A stretch of DNA of 6,552 bases. Origin: Spirosomataceae bacterium (lineage in GTDB: Bacteria > Bacteroidota > Bacteroidia > Cytophagales > Spirosomataceae). This document shows positions 1 to 6,279 of the stretch, piece by piece. The DNA lies in the NCBI GenBank assembly GCA_025455795.1, contig JALOLW010000243.1, positions 1-6,552 of the forward strand, in the 5' to 3' direction. The translations under genes were made by a program, and so were the position numbers. Below the pieces are notes generated by a model. The model did no database searches, was not told the origin of the DNA, and saw only the letters and a list, made by a program, of their open reading frames with translations. Positions within the stretch are counted from its first letter, which is position 1. The number at the start of each line of letters is the position of its first letter.

Positions 1-44
1 CAAAAGAATAAACTGAAATATTTATCCTTTGAATTTTTCTTTAG

Positions 45-88
45 TCGGCTTCAGCCGAAATCAAACCCATCGGTCTTACAGCCGATGG
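45..88. repeat. Pair of adjacent hairpins downstream of the hydrolase gene
   Basis: Two inverted repeats lie 8 nt apart. The first is TCGGCT (45-50), a 2-nt loop, then AGCCGA (53-58). The second is CCATCGG (67-73), an 8-nt loop, then CCGATGG (82-88). They sit about 55 nt past the hydrolase stop at 144. Read on the minus strand they could halt transcription or protect the 3' end of the mRNA, but no U-run follows either stem, so a classical intrinsic terminator is not supported. The layout looks like a REP-type intergenic repeat; that it is repeated elsewhere in the genome is inference. Confidence 0.5.
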
Positions 89-98
89 TAGTTTAGTT

Positions 99-130
99 CT
101 CAATACACAATACTATTTTCTCAATACTAC
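99..130. repeat. Short degenerate direct repeat, CAATAC x3
   Basis: The hexamer CAATAC occurs at 101-106, 108-113 and 122-127; the first and third copies share the longer word TCTCAATAC. The stretch is AT-rich and lies between the hydrolase stop and the hairpin pair. No function is evident. It could be a decayed simple repeat or chance in AT-rich DNA. Confidence 0.25.
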
Positions 131-143
131 TTATCAGCCATCG

Positions 144-947
144 TTAGTGGTTGCTTTCCAAAAAACGTTCAATGGCGAAGTTATAGACTTCAGCCTCTTC
201 AATGGAGGCCGTATGACCGCCTCCCGCAATGATTTCTAAATGCGCGTGGGGAATGAGCGATTTGATTTTCTGAGATTTTTCTGGTACAGTAGCTACGTCT
301 TGATCACCTACCAAAATCAACGTTGGACAAACTACTTTGTGGAGTTCGTCCGCAATCCCCTTTCGGTCTATGACACCATCAACCGCTCTGGTAATACCTT
401 TGGGGCGATTGGTTTTTAGTTGTTCTATCCAGTATTGGCGTTCATCGGCGCGTGCGGGATCGTTCAAAAACTTTTGTCCAAACATGATTTTCATCACGGG
501 CTTTACAACAAAAGCAACGCCCAACCATTTCACTACGGTGTTGAGAAATCGGTAACGCGGGCGATTTTGCTCGGGTTCGGGGTCGGCGGTTGTCTCCATA
601 AGGATAAGTTTGGAGACTAAGTCGGGTCTTCGAGCGGCCAAACGCATTCCTACAAATCCCCCCATCGAAAGGCCCCCAAATATCACGGGACCCGTAGCTA
701 ATCGTTCAATCAATTGTACCGCATCCTGATAAAGGGTATCCATATCGTATCCGTCGGGTGCAATATCGGTTTGGCCTTGCCCACGGTGGTCATACGTAAT
801 GATGCGGTAATGGTCCTTAAAATGAGCTACTTGTTTGTGAAACATCTGACCACTCCAAAGCAACCCGTGAGAGAAGACGATAGTTTGTGGGCCGTCGCCA
901 TATACTTGGTAAAAGTAATTGACGTTGTTGATGCTGATGTATGGCAT
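144..947 (-). CDS. Alpha/beta hydrolase (enol-lactonase/esterase-like)
   Basis: This is a 267-residue single-domain alpha/beta hydrolase, a normal length for the PcaD/BioH-like group. Visible elements are the oxyanion-side SHG at 26-28, the strand-turn DHRGQG near 53-58, and the nucleophile elbow GLSMGG with Ser94. The acid loop is LVGDQDVATVP (212-222), Asp217 being the probable acid, and the catalytic histidine is His245 in AGGGHT. Residues about 120-200 form the cap, containing a hydrophobic stretch (WLGVAFVVKPVMKIMFG). There is no signal peptide, so it is probably cytosolic. The ATG at 947 is preceded by AT-rich DNA without a Shine-Dalgarno; the 101-nt gap from the upstream glycosyltransferase leaves room for its own promoter, but I see only a weak box (GACTTTTG, 976-969). 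The substrate cannot be told: the fold serves lactones, esters and other small molecules, and no catabolic genes are adjacent. Confidence 0.93.
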   Translation of the reverse strand: MPYISINNVNYFYQVYGDGPQTIVFSHGLLWSGQMFHKQVAHFKDHYRIITYDHRGQGQTDIAPDGYDMDTLYQDAVQLIERLATGPVIFGGLSMGGFVGMRLAARRPDLVSKLILMETTADPEPEQNRPRYRFLNTVVKWLGVAFVVKPVMKIMFGQKFLNDPARADERQYWIEQLKTNRPKGITRAVDGVIDRKGIADELHKVVCPTLILVGDQDVATVPEKSQKIKSLIPHAHLEIIAGGGHTASIEEAEVYNFAIERFLESNH

Positions 948-1048
948 TTTGAAAGATGTTTAAACCAGCAAAAGTCAAAAACGAGAACGATTTACGCATA
1001 AAATGTTGGACATTGAGCCGCCGTTTTTTTGGGAACGCTGATAAATAC

Positions 1049-2104
1049 TCACGCAAACCCACCTGACTTGTGCGCCTTGACCAGCTTGGCCTCAATCGCC
1101 TCCCAAGTGTAAGCGCGGGCAATGGTTGTATCAAACTGATTGTCATGCTTTTTGGACAACAGCAAGTCCAGCAAAGGTTGGGTAACTTCTGGGTAAAAAG
1201 TAGCCAAAACTACGCCCAAACCGTTGGCCTCCACAAAATTTGACACTTTCACCTCGGCGTTGATAATCACGGGCGTTTGGGCTTGGATGGCGTCATAGAT
1301 TTTGTTGGGGCTGGCGTTGAGGTTGTTGTCGTTGATAGGCTCATACACCGACAAAATATAGTCACATGCCGACGCCAACCGCATCGTTTCTTGTTGGGTT
1401 TTTACACCCCAAAACGTTACCTGTGGATGCTCACTCAGCCGTTGGGTCGGCTCGTCATAGACCCAGCCTACCATCCAAATTTTCACTTTGGGCGAGAATT
1501 TGACCAAATCGGCCAACAGTACCGTGCCGCGCGTCACCCCCAACGACCCGCTGTAAAGTATCAGCAGTTCGTCGTTGGCGGCGGCTTTGGGTTGGAGGTC
1601 GTTGAAAGCGTAGGGGTAGTTTTCGACCACAATGGTTTTGTCCAAAAATTTTGATGGCACGAGCATCCTGCGGTTGTCGTCGGTGACGATGATGTGTTTG
1701 GGTAAGCGGTACAAAATCCCTTGCAACGACAGCACCCACCGATTGCTCGACCGCAGAAAAATCGAATCGAAGATGTCGGCCACGACGCGCTGGCGGTTGT
1801 TCCACAAAAAGGGCAAAAATAACATCAACAACTGCTCGTTGATGACGTGAATGCTGGCGTATTGCTTTGAGTAATAGCATTTTAAAAAAGTGAGGAAGTA
1901 ACGCGCCAAAGTACCCAACGACTTGTGGTGGCCTTGGACCAAGTGAAACTCCGTACAAAGTGGCTTGACAAAAGACTGCGATTCGTCGCGCCCGATACCG
2001 AGATAAACAATGTCGAAATGCGGCGCTAAAGTCTTGATTTCTTTGTTGATACGGGTGTCGGAGCCGTCGTTGATGCAGAGATAGAGGAGGACAGGTTTAC
2101 TCAT
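1049..2104 (-). CDS. Glycosyltransferase, GT4-like (GT-B fold)
   Basis: A 351-residue protein starting MSKPVLLYLCINDGSDTRINKE. The C-terminal half has the donor-binding side of a GT-B enzyme: LYSGSLGVTRG (183-193), then YEPINDNNLNASPNKIYDAI (254-273), matching the 'sPnKlyE' pattern by which this group binds the nucleotide sugar, followed by TPVIIN. The N-terminal half would hold the acceptor site; no signal peptide or clear membrane span is seen. An in-frame ATG at 2176 would add 24 residues, but it lies deep inside the upstream gene and its extension does not resemble the family, whereas the ATG at 2104 begins a typical beta strand. That start overlaps the upstream stop by 8 bp (2097-2104), implying translational coupling. 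The likely role is transfer of a sugar in surface polysaccharide or glycan assembly; donor and acceptor are unknown, and no wider polysaccharide cluster is visible. Confidence 0.85.
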   Translation of the reverse strand: MSKPVLLYLCINDGSDTRINKEIKTLAPHFDIVYLGIGRDESQSFVKPLCTEFHLVQGHHKSLGTLARYFLTFLKCYYSKQYASIHVINEQLLMLFLPFLWNNRQRVVADIFDSIFLRSSNRWVLSLQGILYRLPKHIIVTDDNRRMLVPSKFLDKTIVVENYPYAFNDLQPKAAANDELLILYSGSLGVTRGTVLLADLVKFSPKVKIWMVGWVYDEPTQRLSEHPQVTFWGVKTQQETMRLASACDYILSVYEPINDNNLNASPNKIYDAIQAQTPVIINAEVKVSNFVEANGLGVVLATFYPEVTQPLLDLLLSKKHDNQFDTTIARAYTWEAIEAKLVKAHKSGGFA

Positions 2105-2693
2105 AAAAATCAATAATGTACTGCAATACACCGAGTAGTTCGGGCAGGTTTTGAAGTGAATAGCGGCGAGTATCAATGAGCGCGTGATTTTTTTCTAAAC
2201 GCAAAAAAAGCCACTCTCTTCCCGAAGTACACGCCCCGTGAATGATTTCGTGAGAATTATTCTTTTGATTGAAAACCCGCGCCCCTATCATCTGAGCAGT
2301 TGTTTGGGCCAGTGAATCCAAATCGCTCACCTCACCATTTTTGGCTTCGGTAAGGCTAATGATAGGACTTGTGAGGGCGATTTGGGGGGATTTAGTCAAA
2401 ATGAAATCACATTCACCATTGAGCCCCCGCTTGATGTCTGCTTTGAGCGTTTCGCCCGAGAAAAGGCGGACGTAATCGCGGTTTTTGAGCCTGATCTCTT
2501 GTAAAATTGGAAAAACCAATGCTTCTGAAAGTAGCTTTTCGGTCGTCAGAGCCATGTCCGACGTATCGGCCAATTCTTCTACCAATCGCTCACTGGGCTT
2601 GACCGAATCCACAGGCCCAAACAACGCTTGGTATTTGGGTAAAATCCCAAAATCACGTTCAATTTTTAGCCAGTCGAAATTACGGTACGCCAT
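2097..2693 (-). CDS. Uncharacterised protein with PD-(D/E)XK nuclease-like pattern
   Basis: A 198-residue soluble protein. Its middle shows the ordered residues of the restriction-endonuclease-like fold: Glu57 in a helix (LLSEALVFPIL), Asp96 in GECDFIL, a hydrophobic strand leading to the E-x-K triad Glu116/Lys118 in SLTEAKNG, then a helix with Gln130 and Gln134 (LAQTTAQMIGA). The C-terminal part (GACTSGREWLFLRLEK, then a hydrophobic helix ending IIDFYE) resembles small orphan proteins of this type common in cyanobacteria and Bacteroidota. The pattern is visible; nuclease activity is inference, and many such orphans have no known role. No methylase or other restriction partner is adjacent; the next gene is a glycosyltransferase overlapping by 8 bp. 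It starts at the ATG at 2693, about 14 nt below the expected start of a promoter candidate. Confidence 0.85.
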   Translation of the reverse strand: MAYRNFDWLKIERDFGILPKYQALFGPVDSVKPSERLVEELADTSDMALTTEKLLSEALVFPILQEIRLKNRDYVRLFSGETLKADIKRGLNGECDFILTKSPQIALTSPIISLTEAKNGEVSDLDSLAQTTAQMIGARVFNQKNNSHEIIHGACTSGREWLFLRLEKNHALIDTRRYSLQNLPELLGVLQYIIDFYE

Positions 2694-2713
2694 TGGTTTG
2701 AAAAATTAGACAA

Positions 2714-2747
2714 CAAAGATACTAGGCAAAACCCAAGAAATGCTAAA
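2714..2747 (-). promoter_or_regulatory. Bacteroidota-type promoter for the nuclease-like/glycosyltransferase pair
   Basis: On the minus strand TATCTTTG (2721-2714) matches the Bacteroidota -7 consensus TAnnTTTG exactly. A -33-like TTTA (2747-2744) lies 22 nt upstream against the consensus TTTG. Transcription would begin near 2707, giving a leader of about 14 nt before the ATG at 2693. It lies in the 74-nt gap after the methyltransferase stop, where a new transcription unit would need to begin. The -33 box is imperfect. Confidence 0.5.
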
Positions 2748-2767
2748 TCATTGGAAAAATAGAGTGC

Positions 2768-4189
2768 CTACTCTGGTAGTTCCATGCGGATGCGCCAGTC
2801 CTTGGGCAAATAGTTGTTGAGACGGTTGCCGAGTCCTTTGACCCACCCCAATCCCAACTCCTGATAAGTCACCAACAACCAACCTTTGGGCGCGTCGAGC
2901 AAGAGATTCTCTTTTTTCAAAAACTGCAACGCCTCGCCTTCGGTCAATTCCAAAGTTGGGATTTGTGAAGACAGTGCAGTACTCAACGCCAGCGCGTGTG
3001 AGGGAATAAAATCATTGCCTTTGAACTCGCCCATTTCCAGTCCTAAACCTTTGGCAAAGAGCAGGTTGTCGAGAATCCGAATGTCGTCCAATTGACTATC
3101 CAAAAAAGCCAATACTTCGCCGTTGGGTTTGATAAAAAAATGAAAATCATCGGGTTTTTCCAACCACCGCGCCACTTCGGCGGTTTGTTTTGCGTGTAGG
3201 CGTTTGCAAGATTTAAAGCCTTCTTCTTTGCCTTTTTTGGGCAGGCTGTCGTAACGTTGAGCCGCACGGGGAACGTTCTTTTTCCGAAAAACCGAAAAGA
3301 AAAACCCTTCGCCGCGCACCCGATGCGGGTAGCACTGATAGCCAACGGCCTTGGGCGTAACGCCCCATGATTCGGGCAGCTTGATTTTTTGTTCTTCAAA
3401 ATCAGCATCTGCAGTCAGCGCGTCTAAGCTACGTTGATTTTCGGTGTCGTTGTAGGTACAAGTGCAGTAAAGCAACGTGCCTTTGGGTGCGAGCAACGGC
3501 AAAGCCGCTTCCAAAATTCGTTTTTGACGCGCCGAACAAAGCTGCACATTGTCAGGCGACCACTCGTTGATGGCAGCGGGGTCTTTGCGAAAAAGCCCCT
3601 CGCCCGAACAGGGCGCATCTATCAAAATTACGTCGAAAAATGCCTCCAAACGCCCCAAATCTTCGGGATCGTGGTGACAGATATGAACGTTGGGATGTCC
3701 CCATTTTTGCACGTTTTCTTTCAAAATCACGACGCGACTCTTGATGACCTCGTTGGCTACCAAAAGGCTATCAGGATGTAAACGCGACGCCAACAAAGTA
3801 GTTTTGCCGCCCGGTGCAGCACACAAGTCCAACACCCTCAATGGTTTGGATAAGTCTGCCACTTGCGCGAGCGCATGAGCCACCAACATCGAAGAAGCCT
3901 CCTGCACGTAGTACGCACCCGCGTGGAAGAGTGGGTCGAGGGTAAAGACGGGGCGAGTGGATAAGTAAAAGGCGTGGTCGTGCCAGAGAACCTCATCCCC
4001 CAGCCCCTTCTCCTTGGCAAGGAGAAGGGGAGAAGATTTGCCGATTTGCAATCGGCTTGATGCTGACACCTTAGCGGGATTGTAGCGGATACTTACGGGG
4101 GGGAGGTACGAGAGAGCGGCCTCAAAATCAGTGTATTGACTACCCAATTGGGCTTGAAGTTCGGCGGTAAAAGCGACGGGTAAGTGCAT
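2768..4189 (-). CDS. rsmF: rRNA cytosine-C5 methyltransferase, RsmF/NOL1-NOP2-Sun family
   Basis: 473 residues, close to the length of E. coli RsmF. The order fits the family: N-terminal SIRYNPAK (33-40), LWH..AFYL..RPVFTLDPLFHAG (68-91) and YYVQEASSM (93-101); SAM-binding motif I VLDLCAAPGGKT (119-130) with Glu147 on the next strand; DAPCSGEG (191-198) holding Cys194, the product-release cysteine; and YCTCTYNDTEN (241-251), where Cys244 is the expected catalytic nucleophile. The C-terminal part, GNDFIPSH (391-398) to LGLGWVKGLGNRLNNYLPKD (445-464), matches the PUA-like RNA-binding domain of RsmF-type enzymes. It would make m5C in 16S rRNA with SAM; the exact position is inferred from E. coli (C1407). 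The ATG at 4189 lies 12 nt after the glycosyltransferase stop, so cotranscription is likely. Residues about 45-67 are encoded by two palindromic repeats and look like an in-frame insertion in a surface loop; both cysteines and the SAM site are intact, so the enzyme is probably active. Confidence 0.92.
   Translation of the reverse strand: MHLPVAFTAELQAQLGSQYTDFEAALSYLPPVSIRYNPAKVSASSRLQIGKSSPLLLAKEKGLGDEVLWHDHAFYLSTRPVFTLDPLFHAGAYYVQEASSMLVAHALAQVADLSKPLRVLDLCAAPGGKTTLLASRLHPDSLLVANEVIKSRVVILKENVQKWGHPNVHICHHDPEDLGRLEAFFDVILIDAPCSGEGLFRKDPAAINEWSPDNVQLCSARQKRILEAALPLLAPKGTLLYCTCTYNDTENQRSLDALTADADFEEQKIKLPESWGVTPKAVGYQCYPHRVRGEGFFFSVFRKKNVPRAAQRYDSLPKKGKEEGFKSCKRLHAKQTAEVARWLEKPDDFHFFIKPNGEVLAFLDSQLDDIRILDNLLFAKGLGLEMGEFKGNDFIPSHALALSTALSSQIPTLELTEGEALQFLKKENLLLDAPKGWLLVTYQELGLGWVKGLGNRLNNYLPKDWRIRMELPE
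3989..4030. repeat. Palindromic repeat inside the rsmF-like gene
   Basis: CCCCTTCTCCTTG (4004-4016) pairs perfectly with CAAGGAGAAGGGG (4018-4030) around a single central base. It is flanked by the word AACCTCATCCCC (3989-4000), which recurs exactly at 6481-6492. It is read in frame on the minus strand as residues 54-67 (PLLLAKEKGLGDEV) of the methyltransferase, where family members normally have a short loop. No stop or frameshift results. Confidence 0.8.
4040..4056. repeat. Second palindrome inside the rsmF-like gene
   Basis: GCCGAT (4040-4045) pairs with ATCGGC (4051-4056) around the 5-nt loop TTGCA. It lies 9 nt from the larger palindrome at 4004-4030 and encodes residues 45-50 (SRLQIG) of the methyltransferase. 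The closeness of the two suggests one composite insertion of about 70 nt, but the 6-bp stem alone is weak evidence. Confidence 0.5.
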
Positions 4190-4201
4190 GTTGAAGTCAG
4201 A

Positions 4202-5335
4202 TTAGCGCGACAAAAGGCGCGAATAAATATCCATCAAGTCGGTGGCGATTTTGGGGGCGGCAAACTGTGCCACGTGGCTTTGCCCTTCTCTAATCAGTTT
4301 TTGGCGCAGCGCTTCGCTGTTCCACAGTTGTTTGAGTTTTTTGGTCATATCGTCTATGTCTTGCGGCGCACAGTACACCGCTCCGCCTCCACCCGCTTCT
4401 TCCAAACACGACCCCGTGGCAGCCAATACCGGCACGCCGCTGTGCAGTGCCTCCACAATCGGGATTCCGAAGCCCTCAAACACCGACACGTACCCAAACA
4501 CCCGCGCCCCACGGTACCACGCAGGCAAGTCGGCAAAAGGCACGTGGTTGAGAATGAGTACTTTATCTTGAAGGTGATTTTGGGCAATAAACGCCTCTAT
4601 TTCAAGTTGATATTGGGTTTTGCTGCCAATCAACACCAGCCTTGCCTCTTCCAACGCTGCTTGGGCAAAAGCCCTCACCAAACTCAGTTGGTTTTTGCGC
4701 GGCTCAATCGTACCTACGCTCAAGATGTAATCCCACCTCACCGCGCGGCGTACCGTCCCTTCACCCCTCTCCGTCATGGAGAGGGGCAGGGACGGTACGC
4801 CGCGCGGTGAGCTAAACACCTCGTGACAATCTTGATACACTACTTTGATTTTGCTGGGGTCGGTGTCATAAAAATCAATGATGTCGCGCTTGGTTTGCTG
4901 ACTGACGGCTACCACTATGTCGGCCTCACGGCAGGCACGTTTGAATTTTTGTTGGTAAAAAAATCGGTCAATCGCTGGATAAAGTTCGGGGTAGCGCAAA
5001 AAAATCAAATCGTGAATTGTCACCACCGATTGGATGCCCGTTTTGGCGAGACTGTGGGGCAGTTCGTTGCTCAACCCGTGAAAAAGCTGGATTTTGTCGC
5101 GCTTCAAATCTTTGGCGATGCCATAACTACGCCACCACGCACCCAAAAGACCATTGGTGAATGGAGGCGTTTGAGGGTTGGGAAAATCAAAAAGGTCGTT
5201 TTTGACTTTGGGGGTATAGGCATAATACTCGTGCTTTGGCGCGAAGTTACGCAAAGCATTCAGCACAAATCGGCTGTAATTGCCCAAGCCTGTGCGGTTG
5301 TTGAAAGCCCTTTTGGCATCAAATCCGATACGCAT
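4202..5335 (-). CDS. Glycosyltransferase family 4 (GT-B, mannosyltransferase-like)
   Basis: A 377-residue GT4 protein. The N-terminal domain starts MRIGFDAKRAFNNRTGLGNY, with the acceptor-side loop TGLGNY at 15-20, and has FHGLSNELP (85-93) and VVTIHDLIFLRYPELY (104-119). The C-terminal donor domain begins DYILSVGTIEPRKN (202-215) with the phosphate-contacting Arg213/Lys214. It carries the E-x7-E motif EGFGIPIVE (Glu287, Glu295), then HSGVPVLAATGSCLEEAGGG. It would transfer a sugar from a nucleotide donor with retention of configuration, probably onto a lipid-linked or surface glycan; close relatives are often annotated as mannosyltransferases, but the substrate is not provable here. It starts 38 nt after the channel stop and ends 12 nt before the rsmF-like start. 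Residues 176-200 are wholly encoded by a nested palindromic repeat inserted in frame in the interdomain linker; the motifs on both sides are complete, so activity may be kept. Confidence 0.93.
   Translation of the reverse strand: MRIGFDAKRAFNNRTGLGNYSRFVLNALRNFAPKHEYYAYTPKVKNDLFDFPNPQTPPFTNGLLGAWWRSYGIAKDLKRDKIQLFHGLSNELPHSLAKTGIQSVVTIHDLIFLRYPELYPAIDRFFYQQKFKRACREADIVVAVSQQTKRDIIDFYDTDPSKIKVVYQDCHEVFSSPRGVPSLPLSMTERGEGTVRRAVRWDYILSVGTIEPRKNQLSLVRAFAQAALEEARLVLIGSKTQYQLEIEAFIAQNHLQDKVLILNHVPFADLPAWYRGARVFGYVSVFEGFGIPIVEALHSGVPVLAATGSCLEEAGGGGAVYCAPQDIDDMTKKLKQLWNSEALRQKLIREGQSHVAQFAAPKIATDLMDIYSRLLSR
4737..4811. repeat. 75-bp nested palindromic element inside the glycosyltransferase gene
   Basis: The outer arms 4737-4760 and 4788-4811 are perfect 24-bp inverted repeats. 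Inside them CCCCTCTCC (4764-4772) pairs with GGAGAGGGG (4778-4786) around a 5-nt loop. The total of 75 nt equals 25 codons, so the frame is kept. On the minus strand it is read as residues 176-200 of the GT4 protein (SPRGVPS...VRRAVR), between the last strand of the N-terminal domain (KVVYQDCHEVF) and the first of the donor domain (DYILSVG). Outer-arm sequence of similar composition (CCGCGCGG, then CCGTCC) recurs at 6500-6519. Confidence 0.92.
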
Positions 5336-5352
5336 TCGTTTTTATGGTCAGG

Positions 5353-5376
5353 TCTTCCCCAAGAGGGGAGGAGTTA
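5353..5376. repeat. Small GC-rich hairpin between channel and glycosyltransferase
   Basis: TCCCC (5356-5360) pairs with GGGGA (5365-5369) around AAGA, in the 37-nt gap between the channel stop (5374-5376) and the GT4 start (5335). The minus-strand reading CCTAACTCCTCCCCTCTT has the same C/T-rich style as the other palindromes here, and the channel stop codon is part of it. There is no U-run, so it is more likely a repeat fragment or mRNA-stability stem than a terminator. Confidence 0.4.
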
Positions 5377-6219
5377 GGTGGGTTTATCGGGTTTGTGAAC
5401 ATGCGGTAGCCGGCGCAAATCTATCAACTCTTCGCAATGTGGGCATCGGGTGTAATGTCGCTCTTTGCTCCGACGGATTTGTTCCATAAAACCCGACGCA
5501 ATAATACCCGTAGGTAATGCAAACAGCGCAATCCCCAAAATCAAGACAAGTCCCCCAAAAATCTTGCCCGCAGGAGTGACGGGGTACATATCGCCGTAGC
5601 CCGTGGTAGTCATCGTAATCACGCCCCACCAAAGCGACGCGGGAATGCTACTGAACTTGTCGGGTTGGGCATTGTGCTCTAAATAGTACATCGTACTCGA
5701 CGAGATGAGCAGCGTAAAAATGATAAACGAAAGACAAATCAGCAGTTCTTCTTTGGTTTCGGTGAGTACATTTTGAATGATTTGTAGCGCGTGGGAGTAG
5801 CGTGTCACCCGAAACAAGCGAAACAGCCTAAACACCCGCAAAATACGGACGAAGCCAAAGTCGGAAGTAAGGAGCGTGAAGTAAAACGGAAAAATACCGA
5901 GGAAATCTACAATGCCCCAAAACGAAAAGATATATTTGGCGCGCCCGCGCCAGCCGCTTGGGTAGCGGGGGTTTTCGACGCACGACCACACCCGCAAGAG
6001 ATACTCAATGGTAAAAACAATGACCGAGAAAATTTCAAAATCTTGAAAAATAGCCTCGTAGAGCCGATTATGCCTAAACTCAGGGATGGTATGCAGGATG
6101 ATGGCGATGCAATTGATGATAATCACCGATACCAAAAATACATTGACATAGAGGCTTAAACCGCGCCGTCCCCGGGCTGAAAATTCAAGTACTTGATAAG
6201 TTTTGTTACGCAGCGTCAT
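5374..6219 (-). CDS. Voltage-gated-type potassium channel (6TM, no RCK domain)
   Basis: 281 residues from the ATG at 6219. S1 is about 21-43, S2 59-78 with the acidic/basic pair Glu72/Arg76, and S3 97-117 with Asp105. S4 has arginines every third residue (Arg125, 128, 131, 134, 137 and also Arg140). S5 is 158-180, the pore helix about 192-205, the selectivity filter TTTGYGD 204-210, and S6 about 219-245. This is the KvAP/Kv layout; four subunits would form an inner-membrane K+ channel gated by membrane potential. After S6 there is only a short tail with CPHC (259-262) and His273/His275, possibly a metal site, and no RCK or cyclic-nucleotide domain. A GTG at 6279 would extend the frame by 20 residues, but it lies upstream of the promoter candidate; the ATG at 6219 gives the usual short cytoplasmic N-terminus. 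The GT4 gene follows after 38 nt and may be cotranscribed. Confidence 0.93.
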   Translation of the reverse strand: MTLRNKTYQVLEFSARGRRGLSLYVNVFLVSVIIINCIAIILHTIPEFRHNRLYEAIFQDFEIFSVIVFTIEYLLRVWSCVENPRYPSGWRGRAKYIFSFWGIVDFLGIFPFYFTLLTSDFGFVRILRVFRLFRLFRVTRYSHALQIIQNVLTETKEELLICLSFIIFTLLISSSTMYYLEHNAQPDKFSSIPASLWWGVITMTTTGYGDMYPVTPAGKIFGGLVLILGIALFALPTGIIASGFMEQIRRSKERHYTRCPHCEELIDLRRLPHVHKPDKPT

Positions 6220-6243
6220 TGTGTTTCCAATTACCTTGACGGG

Positions 6244-6272
6244 TAAAAGTACAAAATGATTGGTGAAACAAA
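6244..6272 (-). promoter_or_regulatory. Candidate Bacteroidota-type promoter for the channel gene
   Basis: On the minus strand TTTG (6272-6269) is followed after 17 nt by TACTTTTA (6251-6244), one mismatch from TAnnTTTG. The start of transcription would fall near 6237, leaving a leader of about 18 nt before the ATG at 6219. This supports the ATG start over the GTG at 6279. The match is moderate and the surrounding DNA is AT-rich. Confidence 0.35.
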
Positions 6273-6279
6273 AAACCAC

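Noticed and set aside
948..1048. Intrinsic terminator or strong promoter between the glycosyltransferase and the hydrolase
   Set aside because: Only a 4-bp stem and a weak GACTTTTG box with no convincing -33 partner were found.
817..1146. Minus-strand open frame of 109 codons spanning the gap between the glycosyltransferase and the hydrolase
   Set aside because: It overlaps both supported genes out of frame and its composition is not protein-like.
1455..1958. Minus-strand open frame of 167 codons overlapping the second glycosyltransferase
   Set aside because: The peptide is Arg/His/Gln-rich, typical of an out-of-frame reading, and lies wholly inside the supported glycosyltransferase frame.
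2105..2176. Upstream in-frame ATG (2176) as start of the second glycosyltransferase
   Set aside because: The extra 24 residues are encoded inside the preceding gene and do not fit the GT-B N-terminus; the start at 2104 gives the usual short overlap.
4184..4810. Long plus-strand open frame of 208 codons opposite the GT4 gene
   Set aside because: It is antisense to a clear glycosyltransferase and its peptide has no recognisable motifs; it is open only because of codon bias on the other strand and the repeat.
3989..4811. CRISPR array reading of the repeated palindromes
   Set aside because: Copies are few, unequal in sequence and spacing, and lie inside coding frames; there are no regular spacers and no cas genes.
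4823..5377. Plus-strand open frame of 184 codons opposite the N-terminal half of GT4
   Set aside because: Antisense shadow of a strongly supported gene, with no family features.
6220..6279. GTG at 6279 as start of the channel
   Set aside because: It lies upstream of the promoter candidate's -33 box and adds 20 residues not expected before S1; the ATG at 6219 fits better.
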